Positions 11,555 through 20,625 are shown, numbered from the stretch's first letter. The stretch is DNA of 64,000 bases from Streptomyces sp. M41(2017) (GCF_002078175.1 NZ_MWFK01000001.1:2046001-2110000), one strand, 5' to 3'. A program made the numbers and translations. The notes: generated by a model not told the origin, from the sequence alone.

Positions 11555-11992
11555 TCAGCCTGCGCTCTGCTCCTCCGCCAGAATGCGGTCGAGCGCGTCG
11601 TCCAGGTAGGTGTCGAACCCGTCGAGAGACCGCTCCTGACCGAGCGGCACGAGCTTGTCCGTGCGGTCGAGGAAGGCGACGAGTGGCGCCGTTCCCGACC
11701 GGAACAGGGCGTGGTCGGAGCCGACCTGAAGCCGGATCAGTACTTCGCCGAACGCCTCGGGGTCGGCCGGCGCGATGTGCACGTCGCCGTCACCGCATGC
11801 CCTGCCCACTCCGTCGATGAGCAGCTCCCGCCCGAACGCCCAGGTCACCGGCGCGTCGCCGGGGAGGTGGAACGTCAGCCGCACGGCGTACGGATCACGG
11901 GTCTCGTAGCGCAGTTCCACCGGAATGCGGAAGGACAGCTCCTCGGACACGAGGAAGCTCATCATGACTTCTGCCTGCACCGACTCGCGCAT
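11555..11992 (-). CDS. ssgA: Sporulation septation activator SsgA
   Basis: A 145-residue SsgA-like protein, found only in morphologically complex actinomycetes. Recognised by MSFLVSEELSFRIPVELRYE, then PYAVRLTFHLPGDAPVTW, RELLIDG and FLDRTDKLVPLGQE. SsgA marks sites of cell-wall remodelling and activates sporulation-specific division with SsgB upstream of FtsZ. Its N-terminus here (MRESVQAEVMMSF) leaves two start choices; the usual protein begins near the MSF, giving about 136 residues. The regulator gene ssgR lies directly upstream on the same strand, 99 bases away, and that AT-richer gap should hold the ssgA promoter that SsgR activates. Confidence 0.93.
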   Translation of the reverse strand: MRESVQAEVMMSFLVSEELSFRIPVELRYETRDPYAVRLTFHLPGDAPVTWAFGRELLIDGVGRACGDGDVHIAPADPEAFGEVLIRLQVGSDHALFRSGTAPLVAFLDRTDKLVPLGQERSLDGFDTYLDDALDRILAEEQSAG

Positions 11993-12091
11993 CGTCTACC
12001 CCGTCGTTCGCTGTCACCTGGCCAGGAATCGTCCCCCTGACACAGCTGAAATATTGCTCAACGTGCACGACAGATCACAAGGAGTGAGTTT

Positions 12092-13177
12092 TCAGATACT
12101 GATAGAGATGCCGAGTGACCCCAGGACCAGGCCGATTTCACTCTGCAACTTTCGCGTCGCGAGGAGCAGTCGGTCGGCTTGGTGAGAGGGCAGGGAAAGG
12201 CCGATTGACCCGGCAGTACTGCCCACGGTGATCGGGATCGCGGCGCAGACGGCGCCCAGCGCGTACTCCTGCCGCTCGATCACCGGTTCCATGCGCCCGG
12301 TCCGTTCGAGGCGGCGCAGCAGCCGGTCTTCGTCACGCACCGTGTACGGCGTGAGGGACTGCACGGGATACCGGGAGAGGTGGTCGCGCCGCGACTTCTC
12401 GTCCAACTGGGACAGCAGGCACTGACCGATCGCGTGCGCGTGTCCGGTCTCGCGGAAGTCGGCCCATTCCTCGACCGCGGGGTTCGCGGGATTGTCGGCG
12501 ACACACATGACCTCGATCTCGCCCTCACGGTAGATCGCGTAGTAGACGGGGGCGCCGACCGCGTCACGCCAGCGGGCGAGTGTCTCGCTCACCGTGCTGC
12601 GACGTTTCTGCTGGGCGCCGCTGCTGCTCAGGCGTTCGGCGGCGTCCCCGAGGAAGAACAGGCCCTTGTCGCGGCGCAGATAGCCCTCGTGAACGAGGGT
12701 GCGCAGCAGGTGGTACGCGGTCGGCAGGGCGAGTCCGGCTTCCCGGGCGAGCTGTTTGGCGGGGGCACCCTGGTCACGCGAGGAGACCGCCTCGAGCAGG
12801 CGCATGGCCCGCTGCACCGAGCCGATCAGCGTGGTGGGGTGCGGGTCCAGGGGGGCGACTTCGGGCTCCGGAGCAGGGACGCGCGGGGTGCGTACCGCTC
12901 CGGACACCGCGGCGGGGGGCGTGGGGGCCTGCGGACGTACGCCCCTCATGGGCGCGTCCGTCGGCCTCGTCCGCGGTGCGGGGGATTCCGCCGTCGGGGC
13001 GCGCGGAGTGGTCTGGTCCCTCAGAGAGACCGAGGTGCCCGGCGCCGACCGGGACACGGGCGTCTCCCCCGGAGACGTACGCGGTTGCACCGGAGGGACA
13101 CGAGCGCCCGTAGGCTCGCCCGATCGCTGAAGGGGTGGAGCGGCGGATGGTGCGGGTGCGGTGTCAACCGTGGCCAA
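12092..13177 (-). CDS. ssgR: IclR-family activator of ssgA, SsgR
   Basis: An IclR regulator immediately upstream of ssgA, the conserved position of SsgR, which directly activates ssgA. Residues about 115-180 hold the winged helix (SVQRAMRLLEAVSSRDQGAP, then LPTAYHLLRTLVHEGYLRR); the C-terminal IclR effector domain follows. The reading frame opens at a TTG at 13177 after a GGGAG, giving 361 residues with a Pro/Thr-rich 110-residue N-terminal extension. The S. coelicolor protein as I recall it is about 240 residues, so either the extension is real and disordered or translation starts internally near residue 75-120. No GGAGG site clearly decides it. Confidence 0.88.
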   Translation of the reverse strand: MATVDTAPAPSAAPPLQRSGEPTGARVPPVQPRTSPGETPVSRSAPGTSVSLRDQTTPRAPTAESPAPRTRPTDAPMRGVRPQAPTPPAAVSGAVRTPRVPAPEPEVAPLDPHPTTLIGSVQRAMRLLEAVSSRDQGAPAKQLAREAGLALPTAYHLLRTLVHEGYLRRDKGLFFLGDAAERLSSSGAQQKRRSTVSETLARWRDAVGAPVYYAIYREGEIEVMCVADNPANPAVEEWADFRETGHAHAIGQCLLSQLDEKSRRDHLSRYPVQSLTPYTVRDEDRLLRRLERTGRMEPVIERQEYALGAVCAAIPITVGSTAGSIGLSLPSHQADRLLLATRKLQSEIGLVLGSLGISISI

Positions 13178-13329
13178 GGGGCACTCCCGAAGCGCGAGGA
13201 GGACCGCCCGTGCGGGGGAACACGGGAGGGGTGTGCGCTGCCCGCGGGAATCGACACCCGCGTCGAATTCCGGACTTTAACCGTCAGCCGCCGCTCAGAG
13301 CCGTCCTCGCCGGAAACTTCCCCCGCCCG

Positions 13330-13348
13330 AGGGAACCTTGGGTTCCCT
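13330..13348 (-). terminator. Hairpin after the DUF5326 gene
   Basis: AGGGAACC / GGTTCCCT with a 3-base loop, about 40 bases past the stop at 13389 in the minus direction. A modest 8 bp stem. Confidence 0.45.
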
Positions 13349-13388
13349 TTCCCCCCGCACCGTTACCGATCGGCTGCCCGCCCACACC

Positions 13389-13601
13389 TCACCAGTCGCT
13401 GCGCGAGGACGAACTCGACATGAACTTCCGCACGATGTAGATCAGTCCGCCGACCAGCGCGACGAAGACGAGCAGCTTGAAGAGCAAGCCGATGACGAAG
13501 CCGACGACGCTCGCTATCAGGCCACCGAACACCACCAGTGCGATCACCGGCACCGCGACCCACTTCACCCACCACGGCATACCGTCGAAGATCTCTCGCA
13601 T
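13389..13601 (-). CDS. DUF5326-family small membrane protein
   Basis: A 70-residue protein. A short amphipathic start (MREIFDGMPWWVKWVAVPVI) leads into two closely spaced hydrophobic stretches (about residues 12-35 and 38-58), then a polar tail with a Ser run ending RSDW. This matches the small actinobacterial DUF5326 family; no function is known. It stands alone between ssgR and a cupin gene, all on the minus strand. Confidence 0.75.
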   Translation of the reverse strand: MREIFDGMPWWVKWVAVPVIALVVFGGLIASVVGFVIGLLFKLLVFVALVGGLIYIVRKFMSSSSSRSDW

Positions 13602-13766
13602 CGTCTTTGTCCTTGCCTCTTCTCGCCCGTGGTCCCAACATCGGGATGCCGATTCCGGGTTCTCTGATGTCCTGCGTCGATGCTAGGTCGCCGAAGGGGC
13701 CGCACGGGGGCCTCGCGCCCCTTGTCCTCCCCTGACCGTCCCCCTAGGGAACCCTGAGACTCCGGG

Positions 13767-14084
13767 TCAGCTCTCGGGGGGAGAGAACATCACCAGGACC
13801 CGGAGGTCCTCGGTGATGTGGTGGAATTTGTGGGCGACGCCGGCGGGCACGTACACGACGCTGCCGCGTGCCACCGGGGTGGTCTCCAGGCCGACGGTGA
13901 TCGAAGCGCGACCGCTCACCACGAAGTACACCTCGTCCTGGGCGTGCGGGTTCTGGGGGTCGTGCTCCCCCGCGTCGAGGGCGTACAGCCCGACCGACAT
14001 GTTCCGCTCCCGCAGGAACTGCAGGTACGCCCCGTCGTTGGCGGCGCGTTCCGCCTCCAGTTCGTCCAGCCGGAATGCCTTCAT
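13767..14084 (-). CDS. Small cupin-domain protein
   Basis: A 105-residue single-domain cupin. The first motif is HDPQNPHAQDEVYFVVSGRA (metal-type histidines and a glutamate), the second is VPAGVAHKFHHI. Cupins of this size are metal-dependent enzymes or sensors; the substrate is unknown. The ATG at 14084 is chosen because GAGGA precedes it by about 6 bases; the longer frame upstream is antisense to the holin-like gene and has no coding character. It is divergent from the holin-like gene with 82 bases between starts. Confidence 0.8.
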   Translation of the reverse strand: MKAFRLDELEAERAANDGAYLQFLRERNMSVGLYALDAGEHDPQNPHAQDEVYFVVSGRASITVGLETTPVARGSVVYVPAGVAHKFHHITEDLRVLVMFSPPES

Positions 14085-14166
14085 CGTCCTCGTCCGCTGT
14101 CGTGCACCGCGGGCCTTGTCCACAGCCGCTACGTGCTTGTCGATCTCGTCTGCCACGATCAGACAC

Positions 14167-14550
14167 ATGAAGAATTTCGTAGTCAAGACGATCGCCAACG
14201 CAGGGGCCCTGGCCGTCGCCGTATGGCTGCTCGACAAGATCACTCTGACGGGCGACAGCACAGGCAAGAAGATAGGCACCCTGCTGCTCGTCGCACTGGT
14301 CTTCGGACTGGTGAACTTCCTGGTCAAGCCGGTCGTGAAGGTGCTGACCTTCCCGCTCTTCATCCTCACGCTGGGCCTGATCACCCTCGTGGTGAACGCC
14401 TTGATGCTGCTGCTCACCTCATGGCTCGCCGACAAGCTCGACCTGAGCTTCCACGTGGAGGGCTTCTGGACCGCCGTCCTCGGCGGGCTGATCATCTCCG
14501 TCGTGTCCTGGGCGCTGAACGTCGTCCTGCCCGACGGCGACGACGACTGA
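14167..14550 (+). CDS. Four-helix phage-holin-like membrane protein (YvlD/PF04020 type)
   Basis: A 127-residue protein with four hydrophobic segments at about 7-20, 37-57, 62-84 and 98-120 (for example TLLLVALVFGLVNFLVKPVV and LITLVVNALMLLLTSWL). This is the pattern of the superfamily IV holin-like proteins widespread in actinobacteria and not necessarily phage related. The function is unknown and no phage genes are nearby. The stop at 14550 is 7 bases before the ptpA ATG, so it heads a three-gene operon. The start ATG at 14167 gives the short MKNFVVKTI N-terminus usual for the family. Confidence 0.82.
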   Translation: MKNFVVKTIANAGALAVAVWLLDKITLTGDSTGKKIGTLLLVALVFGLVNFLVKPVVKVLTFPLFILTLGLITLVVNALMLLLTSWLADKLDLSFHVEGFWTAVLGGLIISVVSWALNVVLPDGDDD

Positions 14551-14557
14551 GAGAGCC

Positions 14558-15049
14558 ATGTCCTATCGCGTCTGTTTCGTCTGCACCGGCAACATCTGCC
14601 GGTCGCCGATGGCGGAGTCCGTCTTCCGTGCCCACGTCACGGACGCAGGGCTTGCCGAACTGGTCGAGGTCGACAGCGCGGGCACGGACGGCTGGCACGA
14701 AGGCGATGGCGCCGACGAGCGCACGGTCTCCGTCCTCGAGGCCAACGGCTACCGGAGCGACCACGCGGCCCGGCAGTTCCAGGTCTCGTGGTTCTCCCGA
14801 CTCGACCTCGTCGTGGCGCTCGACCTAGGCCACTTCAGGGCACTGCGCCGGCTGGCACCGACCGCCGAGGACGCCGAGAAGGTCCGTTTGTTCCGGTCCT
14901 ACGATCCCGCGGCGGGCGACGCCCTGGACGTCCCCGATCCGTATTACGGACATATGGACGGCTTCGACGCATGTCTTGAGATGGTGGAGGCGGCGAGCCC
15001 AGGACTGCTCGCCGCGGTACGAGAGCAAGTGGAAGGACGAGCGGCATGA
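14558..15049 (+). CDS. ptpA: Low-molecular-weight protein-tyrosine phosphatase
   Basis: A 163-residue phosphatase with the CX5R active-site loop at the N-terminus (VCFVCTGNICRSPMAES) and the general-acid loop DPYYG near the C-terminus. It removes phosphate from phosphotyrosine proteins. The S. coelicolor orthologue at this position is PtpA, which affects antibiotic production. Its stop overlaps the start of the downstream PLP enzyme (ATGA at 15046-15049), so the two are translationally coupled. Confidence 0.93.
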   Translation: MSYRVCFVCTGNICRSPMAESVFRAHVTDAGLAELVEVDSAGTDGWHEGDGADERTVSVLEANGYRSDHAARQFQVSWFSRLDLVVALDLGHFRALRRLAPTAEDAEKVRLFRSYDPAAGDALDVPDPYYGHMDGFDACLEMVEAASPGLLAAVREQVEGRAA

Positions 15050-16233
15050 CGTCTGGGGATTTCGTCACGGGAGACGGCGCCGGCGCGGCGGGGCAGGGCG
15101 AGGGCACCGCTGCGCGGGGCGACGGCACCAGGGCGGTACGCGCCGGCCTGCCCGAGCCCGTCAAGTACGAGCCGACACTGCCCGGTCCGGTCTTCGCAGC
15201 ACACTTCCATCTGCCCGGTGAACCGACCGGCCCGTACACCTACGGCCGCGACGAGAACCCCACGTGGACGCTCCTGGAGCGGGCCATCGGCGAACTGGAG
15301 GCGCCCGGGCAGGGCGGCGTCGAAACACTCGCCTTCCCGTCGGGCATGGCAGCCATCTCCGCCGTGCTCTTCTCCCAGCTGCGCGCCGGCGACGTCGTCG
15401 TGCTGCCCGACGACGGCTATCAGGTGCTGCCGCTCGTGCGCGAACAGCTGACGGCGTTCGGTGTCGAGGTGCGCACCGCGCCCACGGCCGGGGACGCCCA
15501 GCTGGAGCTGCTCGACGGGGCGAAGCTGCTCTGGATCGAGACACCGTCCAACCCGGGGCTCGACGTGTGCGACCTCCGACGCCTCGTCGAGGCCGCCCAC
15601 GCGCAGGGCACCCTCGTGGCCGTCGACAACACGCTGGCCACCCCGCTCGGCCAGCGCCCGCTGGAGCTCGGCGCCGACTTCTCCGTCGCCAGCGGCACCA
15701 AGATGCTCACCGGACACGGCGACATCCTGCTGGGGTACGTCACCGGACGCGACGCCGCCCTGATGGCTCCCGTCCGACGCTGGCGCAAGGTGGTCGGCGC
15801 CATCCCCGGCCCGATGGAGGCCTGGCTGGCCCATCGTTCGCTCGCGACGCTGCAACTGCGCGCCGACCGGCAGACCGCCAACGCCCGGACGATCGCCGAG
15901 GCGCTGCGGGACCGGCCCGAGGTGACCGGGCTGCGCTACCCCGGACTGCCCGATGACCCCTCGTACAAGATCGCTTCACAGCAGATGCGTCGGTTCGGCT
16001 GTGTGGTGTCCTTCACGCTGCCCACGCGTGAGCACGCGGACCGTTTTCTCGACGCGCTGACCCTGGTGGACGACGCCACCAGTTTCGGCGGGGTGCGGTC
16101 GACGGCCGAGCGACGTGGGCGCTGGGGCGGGGACGCGGTCCCGGAAGGCTTCATCCGTTTCTCTGCGGGCGCCGAGGATCCGGAGGACCTGGTAGCGGAC
16201 GTGCTGCGGGCTCTGGACGCATCCGCGGAGTAG
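15046..16233 (+). CDS. Cys/Met-metabolism PLP enzyme (cystathionine gamma-synthase/lyase family)
   Basis: A 395-residue PLP-dependent enzyme of the trans-sulfuration family. The PLP-binding lysine sits in SGTKMLTGHGDILLGYV, and the cofactor-contact block ETLAFPSGMAAISAV lies upstream. The C-terminal small domain has TLVDDATSFGGVRSTAERR, normal for cystathionine gamma-lyase or synthase. The residues that would separate lyase from synthase cannot be decided here. The ATG overlaps the ptpA stop. The first roughly 35 residues are a Gly/Ala-rich extension. A hairpin terminator follows. Confidence 0.85.
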   Translation: MTSGDFVTGDGAGAAGQGEGTAARGDGTRAVRAGLPEPVKYEPTLPGPVFAAHFHLPGEPTGPYTYGRDENPTWTLLERAIGELEAPGQGGVETLAFPSGMAAISAVLFSQLRAGDVVVLPDDGYQVLPLVREQLTAFGVEVRTAPTAGDAQLELLDGAKLLWIETPSNPGLDVCDLRRLVEAAHAQGTLVAVDNTLATPLGQRPLELGADFSVASGTKMLTGHGDILLGYVTGRDAALMAPVRRWRKVVGAIPGPMEAWLAHRSLATLQLRADRQTANARTIAEALRDRPEVTGLRYPGLPDDPSYKIASQQMRRFGCVVSFTLPTREHADRFLDALTLVDDATSFGGVRSTAERRGRWGGDAVPEGFIRFSAGAEDPEDLVADVLRALDASAE

Positions 16234-16278
16234 GAAGAGCGTGACGGCGGGATCAGTAGGCCCGCCACGGACGACGGA

Positions 16279-16311
16279 CGGTCCGAGCCTCCCCCCTCGT
16301 GGCTCGGACCG
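16279..16311 (+). terminator. Hairpin terminator after the PLP enzyme gene
   Basis: CGGTCCGAGCC / GGCTCGGACCG, 11 paired bases with an 11-base loop, 46 bases past the stop. Confidence 0.65.
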
Positions 16312-16449
16312 CCCCGGTTCTGCGCGCGAAGAACCGCGCGCACAAGGCTAGTTGACTCTGTGTCAGTGTCCAATCACGGTAGCGACAGAGGCCTATCGAC
16401 TTATTTATAGTTGGGGCTCGCGCGGAGGTGCTGGGAGGGGAGGGGCACC

Positions 16450-17355
16450 ATGGACTTGGCCTTGCTGCGCACTTTTGTGACGGTGCACCGGGCCGGTTCC
16501 TTCACTCGTGCCGCCGCACTGCTCGGGCTCTCGCAACCGGCCGTGACCTCACAGATCCGCACACTGGAGCGGCAGCTGGGGAGGCCCCTGTTCCTGCGCC
16601 AGGCCCGCGGGGTGACCCCCACGACGATCGGCGACGAACTCGCGCACAAGGCGGCGCCGCATCTCGACGCGCTCGTCGAGATCGCCGAGACCGGCCTCGA
16701 CGAGGACTCCCACGTCCGCACGCTGCACCTCGCGGGGCCTCCTGAGTTCACCGCCGAGCGGGCGCTGCCCGCTCTCACGGAACTGACCGGGGAGGACGGC
16801 CAGGGATTCGCGTTGCGGGCCTCGTTCGGCAACGCGGAGGAGACCCTGGAGGGACTCGGGGCCGGACATCATGATCTGGCCATCACAACAGCCCGTCCAC
16901 GGGGTGCGCTCCTCACCGCGACTCCGCTCTGCGACGAAGAACACGTCCTGGTCGCCGCCCCGCGCTGGGCCGCCGAGGTCGGCCCCGGCAAACTCCGCCG
17001 CAAGGGTGCCCGCGCGCTGGAGGACGTCCCCGTCGTCGAGGTCCACGAGTCGTTGCCGCTCGTCGCCCGCTACTGGGCCTCGGTCTTCGACTGCCGTCCG
17101 GCTTCGTCGGGCATGGTCGTCGTCCCCGATCTGCGAGCCGTCCTCGCCTGCGCCGCCGCGGGTGCCGGCCTCGCCGTCCTGCCCGCCTATCTCTGCTCCG
17201 ACGCCATCGCACGCGGTGAGGTCGTTGCCCTTCTCGATCCCGCGGTGCCGCCCCTGCGTACGTACTTCCTCGTCGTCCGGACGGGCACGCTGGCGATGCC
17301 GCACATCGCACGCGCCCACGAGTGGCTGCTGCGAGCGGCCGCCGACTGGAGCTGA
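16450..17355 (+). CDS. LysR-family transcriptional regulator
   Basis: A 301-residue LysR regulator beginning MDLALLRTFVTVHRAGSFTR, with the helix-turn-helix continuing LLGLSQPAVTSQIRTLERQL, and an effector-binding domain from about residue 88. The start ATG at 16450 is preceded by a GGGAGGGGAGGGG run; the longer frame from 16411 lacks support. No divergent gene is present; it may be autoregulated, and an AT-rich patch with ATTTATAGTTGG lies about 50 bases upstream. Target and effector are unknown. Confidence 0.85.
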   Translation: MDLALLRTFVTVHRAGSFTRAAALLGLSQPAVTSQIRTLERQLGRPLFLRQARGVTPTTIGDELAHKAAPHLDALVEIAETGLDEDSHVRTLHLAGPPEFTAERALPALTELTGEDGQGFALRASFGNAEETLEGLGAGHHDLAITTARPRGALLTATPLCDEEHVLVAAPRWAAEVGPGKLRRKGARALEDVPVVEVHESLPLVARYWASVFDCRPASSGMVVVPDLRAVLACAAAGAGLAVLPAYLCSDAIARGEVVALLDPAVPPLRTYFLVVRTGTLAMPHIARAHEWLLRAAADWS

Positions 17356-17395
17356 GAGCTCGGTTCGCCCGGGACCCCGCGCAGGACTTCCGGAG

Positions 17396-17409
17396 GTTTC
17401 ACGCGAAAT
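17396..17409. other. Weak parS-like site
   Basis: GTTTCACGCGAAAT matches 12 of 14 parS bases. It lies in the LysR-Nudix gap, 28 bases before a better copy. It may be a decayed parS. Confidence 0.3.
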
Positions 17410-17423
17410 CGCGCCCCGGTGAT

Positions 17424-17437
17424 GTTTCACGTGGAAC
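17424..17437. other. Degenerate parS site
   Basis: GTTTCACGTGGAAC matches 13 of 14 parS bases, in the gap just before the Nudix gene. Confidence 0.5.
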
Positions 17438-17458
17438 CAGCCGGGCCACATTCCTCCC

Positions 17459-17941
17459 ATGACCGTCCGACCCGTGGTCAAGCGCACCGCCCGTGCCGTT
17501 CTGCTCGATGGTGACGACCTGATCCTGATCAAGCGCACCAAACCCGGCGTCGATCCCTACTGGCTCACCCCGGGCGGCGGGGTCGAGCCGGAGGACACGA
17601 CTGTCGTCGAGGCGCTCCACCGCGAAGTGCACGAGGAACTCGGGGCCAAGATCATTGACGTGGTCCCCTGTTTCGTGGACACCGTCGAGCACATCGGCGA
17701 CGACGACGGCGCGACCGGAGTGAAGGTCCAGCACTTCTTCGTCTGTCACCTGGAATCCATGGATCCGTCCCTGCGGCACGGTCCGGAGATGGACGAGCCC
17801 TGTGGCGAGTACGAGATCGTCCGCGTCCCGTTCACCCGGGTAGGCATCGCTTCGGTCCATCTCGTTCCGCTGTCACTGAGGCACTACCTCGACGGGAACA
17901 TCGAGGGCGTGCGCGCCATGCACGCACCGGACCTGGGCTGA
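17459..17941 (+). CDS. Nudix hydrolase
   Basis: A 160-residue Nudix protein. The catalytic helix region GGGVEPEDTTVV then ALHREVHEELGA supplies the metal-binding REXXEE core; the upstream glutamate spacing differs by about one residue from the textbook box. Such enzymes cleave nucleoside diphosphate-linked compounds; the substrate is unknown. There is no strong ribosome site before the ATG. It follows two parS-like sequences and precedes the convergent flavohemoprotein-like gene. Confidence 0.83.
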   Translation: MTVRPVVKRTARAVLLDGDDLILIKRTKPGVDPYWLTPGGGVEPEDTTVVEALHREVHEELGAKIIDVVPCFVDTVEHIGDDDGATGVKVQHFFVCHLESMDPSLRHGPEMDEPCGEYEIVRVPFTRVGIASVHLVPLSLRHYLDGNIEGVRAMHAPDLG

Positions 17942-17977
17942 TCCCTGGCAGACGGCGTCGGGTCAAGGCCCCGTCGG

Positions 17978-19723
17978 TCAGTCGCCGGCCGCAGCGACGA
18001 GTTCCTCCACCGAGTCGTGGCGGATACGGTCCGACGGGATACCGATGTCCCTGAGCGCGTCGACACCGCTGCGGATCATGCCGGGCGGACCCGAAAGGTA
18101 CGCGTCGTACTCGTTCCACGGCCCGTACTCACGCACGACGTCCGGCAGCTGCAGATGTGCCTGCTGGTCGACGACCGGGCGCACCGCGAGCCATGGGTGG
18201 CTCTGCTGGAGCCGCAGCATGGTGTCGATGTCGTACAGGTCGTGGTCGGTGCGTGCCCCGTAGAAGACCTCGACGCGGCGTCGGTGCCCGTGCTCGGCGA
18301 CATCCTCGACCAGTGCCTTGATGGGCGCGATGCCGGTGCCGCCCCCGAGGCAGAGCAGGCCGCTGTCGGTGGTGTGGTCGACCGTCATCGAGCCGGACGG
18401 AGGGCCCAGCCGGACGACGTCACCGGGCCGGGCACGGTGGACGAGCGCGTTGGAGACCCAGCCGGCCGGTACCGCCTTCACGTGGAACGTCAGCAGCCCG
18501 TCGGAGCGGGGGGCCGAGGCGAAGGAGTAGTGGCGCCAGACCCGCGGCCACCACGGCGTCTCCACGCTCGTGTACTGGCCGGCGAGGAACGGATAGGGCT
18601 GGTCGGGCCGGACGGTGATGACGGCGACATCCGGTGTCCTCAGGTCGTGGGACACCACCTCGGCGTACCACCACGCGGGAGCCCGCAACTCGTCGGCGGC
18701 GGCCGCGTCGATCATGACCTGGGAGATCGTGGTGTACGTGCGCACCCAGGCGGCCTCCGTCTCGGGATCCCAGACGGCCGCGGCGTAGTGGCTGAGCGAT
18801 CCGATGAGGCACTCACCGACGGCCGGGTAGTGCTCGGGCCGCGTCCCGTACTTGCGGTGTCCGCGTCCGAGGTTTTGCAGATACGCGACGAGGACATCGG
18901 TGTTGTCGATGTGCTCGGCGGCGGTCAGGAGCGCCTTGAGCAGGCGGTCCCGCTGGGTGTCCATCGCCGCGGGGAAGAGAGGGCGGAGCTCCGGGTGACG
19001 CACGAAGAGCAGCGCGTAGAAGTACGACGTGACCTTGTCGGCGACCGGGCCGACCTCCGCCATGGTCCGGCGGACCAACACGGCGTCAGGAGAGGGCCGA
19101 CGCGAGGCGGCGGGCTGCGCCGCCGCCAGCGGCTCGGGCCGGGCGACCGGCATGGGGGCGCCGTGGAACGGCTGTGTGGCTCTGTCTCCGGGCCCAGAGC
19201 CCTCTGAGGGCCGTGGAGCGTGTTGCTCCGGCTGTCCGGCACCGGAGCGGTGCCGGACGCCTTCGTGAGCGGGCTCCGGCTCGAACCGCTGCGCCTCCGG
19301 CCGCGCCGGCGGCGCAGGACCCTCCTCGGGCGGTGCAGAGGGCGCAGGACGCGCCCCGGACAGCGCCGACTCGTGCGGGCCCAGAGTGCGGTGGGGCGTC
19401 CCGTCAGCTCGCGCCGTAGCAGGAGTCCCCGAGCGGGACGCCGGTGCCGCACCCTGCCGAGCCATGGCTGTCTCGCCTGTGGATATTCGTTCCTGCTCGG
19501 ACGTTTCCCGCTCAGGGGCCGTCTGCTGGGGGGCGGCTTGCACCTGTTCCTCGGGCGCCGCGGCCGAACGGCCCATCGGGCGCATCGCGGCCAGCCGGCG
19601 GCCGTCCGACGGCGCCTGGTCCCCACTGGGAGCCTCGGGCTCCTTGCGTGGAGTGAACCAGCCGCCCCCGCCGTTGCCGCCTGAGGTGCCGTTGTCGGCC
19701 GACGTGGTGGTCGGAGCGTCCAT
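17978..19723 (-). CDS. Flavohemoprotein-like globin / FAD-NAD reductase with long N-terminal tail
   Basis: A 581-residue fusion. The first roughly 205 residues are Pro/Ala/Glu-rich and predicted disordered. A globin domain follows (VLVRRTMAEVGPVADKVTSY through LGRGHRKYG, with the proximal-type histidine). Next comes an FAD domain with the RHYSFAS cofactor motif and an NAD domain with GGGTGIAP and YLSGPPGM. Flavohemoglobins dioxygenate nitric oxide to nitrate or act as oxygen-dependent reductases; this is inferred from the domains. The ATG at 19723 is preferred because GAGGCGAGG precedes it; the ATG at 19744 is an alternative. It stands alone, with almost 1 kb of non-coding DNA upstream. Confidence 0.85.
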   Translation of the reverse strand: MDAPTTTSADNGTSGGNGGGGWFTPRKEPEAPSGDQAPSDGRRLAAMRPMGRSAAAPEEQVQAAPQQTAPERETSEQERISTGETAMARQGAAPASRSGTPATARADGTPHRTLGPHESALSGARPAPSAPPEEGPAPPARPEAQRFEPEPAHEGVRHRSGAGQPEQHAPRPSEGSGPGDRATQPFHGAPMPVARPEPLAAAQPAASRRPSPDAVLVRRTMAEVGPVADKVTSYFYALLFVRHPELRPLFPAAMDTQRDRLLKALLTAAEHIDNTDVLVAYLQNLGRGHRKYGTRPEHYPAVGECLIGSLSHYAAAVWDPETEAAWVRTYTTISQVMIDAAAADELRAPAWWYAEVVSHDLRTPDVAVITVRPDQPYPFLAGQYTSVETPWWPRVWRHYSFASAPRSDGLLTFHVKAVPAGWVSNALVHRARPGDVVRLGPPSGSMTVDHTTDSGLLCLGGGTGIAPIKALVEDVAEHGHRRRVEVFYGARTDHDLYDIDTMLRLQQSHPWLAVRPVVDQQAHLQLPDVVREYGPWNEYDAYLSGPPGMIRSGVDALRDIGIPSDRIRHDSVEELVAAAGD

Positions 19724-20130
19724 GTTCTGCCTCGCCTCGAACATCTTTCGGTCGGTCTGCGCACCTCCACGATCGGAAGATGCCTGCTTTCCCCCCGCAG
19801 ACGGCGTGTTCTCTTTCCCGGTTCAGTTCCGTTGTCCCAATGCGGCCACATTGAACCTGGATTCCTGCCCAGCATGGACAAGTAAGGAGAGAATGTGACA
19901 TTGGCCGCAGTGCTCTCACCGCAGCATCCCACTGCGGGTCGACACCCGACCGCATAACGGAAAATACGGGTCTTCGATCTCTCCATCCCGTTACGCTGCT
20001 TTGGCCTGCGTTCGTTCCACCACGACGGGTACACATGTCGGTGGACGCGAACCGGAGTCGACCATACCGGCAGTAGCTCCCCGCACAAGTCCCCTCTTCG
20101 CTCTCCGCGAATCCACGGACGCCGGACCTG

Positions 20131-20167
20131 CCAATTGCCTCAATTACCGTGCTCGGTAGCCCAATTG
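20131..20167. repeat. CCAATTG pair around TACCG/CGGTA inverted repeat
   Basis: CCAATTG occurs at 20131-20137 and 20161-20167. Between them lie TACCG (20145-20149) and CGGTA (20154-20158) with a TGCT loop. The arrangement is compact and symmetric and could be an operator; no regulator can be assigned. Confidence 0.4.
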
Positions 20168-20401
20168 ATAGGTGTCCCACAGATTTCGGCTCGCGGACGA
20201 GGGAGCGGTGGGACCGCACGGATGCCGCCGCGCAATGGCCGCGACGGACAGCGGGACGATGCCCAAAAGGCCCGCCTGACGGGAGTCACCACAGACCGGC
20301 GCAGTCGATTCGGCTCCTCCCGAACCCTTCACAAAGCCGGTTCGCGATCTGCACCTTCACCGCAGAGCTGAGGACCTTCGCCCAGTGGCGCACAGCCGGA
20401 C

Positions 20402-20415
20402 GTTTCACGTGAAAC
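20402..20415. other. parS site
   Basis: Perfect GTTTCACGTGAAAC, the 14 bp centromere sequence bound by ParB. Isolated in the long non-coding region with no extended palindrome. Confidence 0.88.
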
Positions 20416-20625
20416 TCACCTGTGCGGTGGCCACATGCGGCCCGCCTGAGCGTCCGAACTGGCATGTCTGGGCATGGCTCTGGTCACCGAGCGGCGTGCA
20501 CGAACGCATCGGGCGGACGACTGCTGCCCCAGTCGTCACCGGGGTCCCTGACCTGCAGGGTGACCGGACGCGTCGCTTCGCACCGTTCACGGCTGTCCGC
20601 CCGGAACTCGCCCGACGTCATGACA

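Noticed and set aside
13767..14495. 242-codon version of the cupin gene
   Set aside because: The first 137 codons are antisense to the holin-like gene; the ATG at 14084 has the ribosome site and gives the usual cupin length.
14167..14550. Holin-like protein as a sign of a prophage
   Set aside because: This family is common in actinobacterial core genomes, and no integrase, capsid, lysin or attachment site lies nearby.
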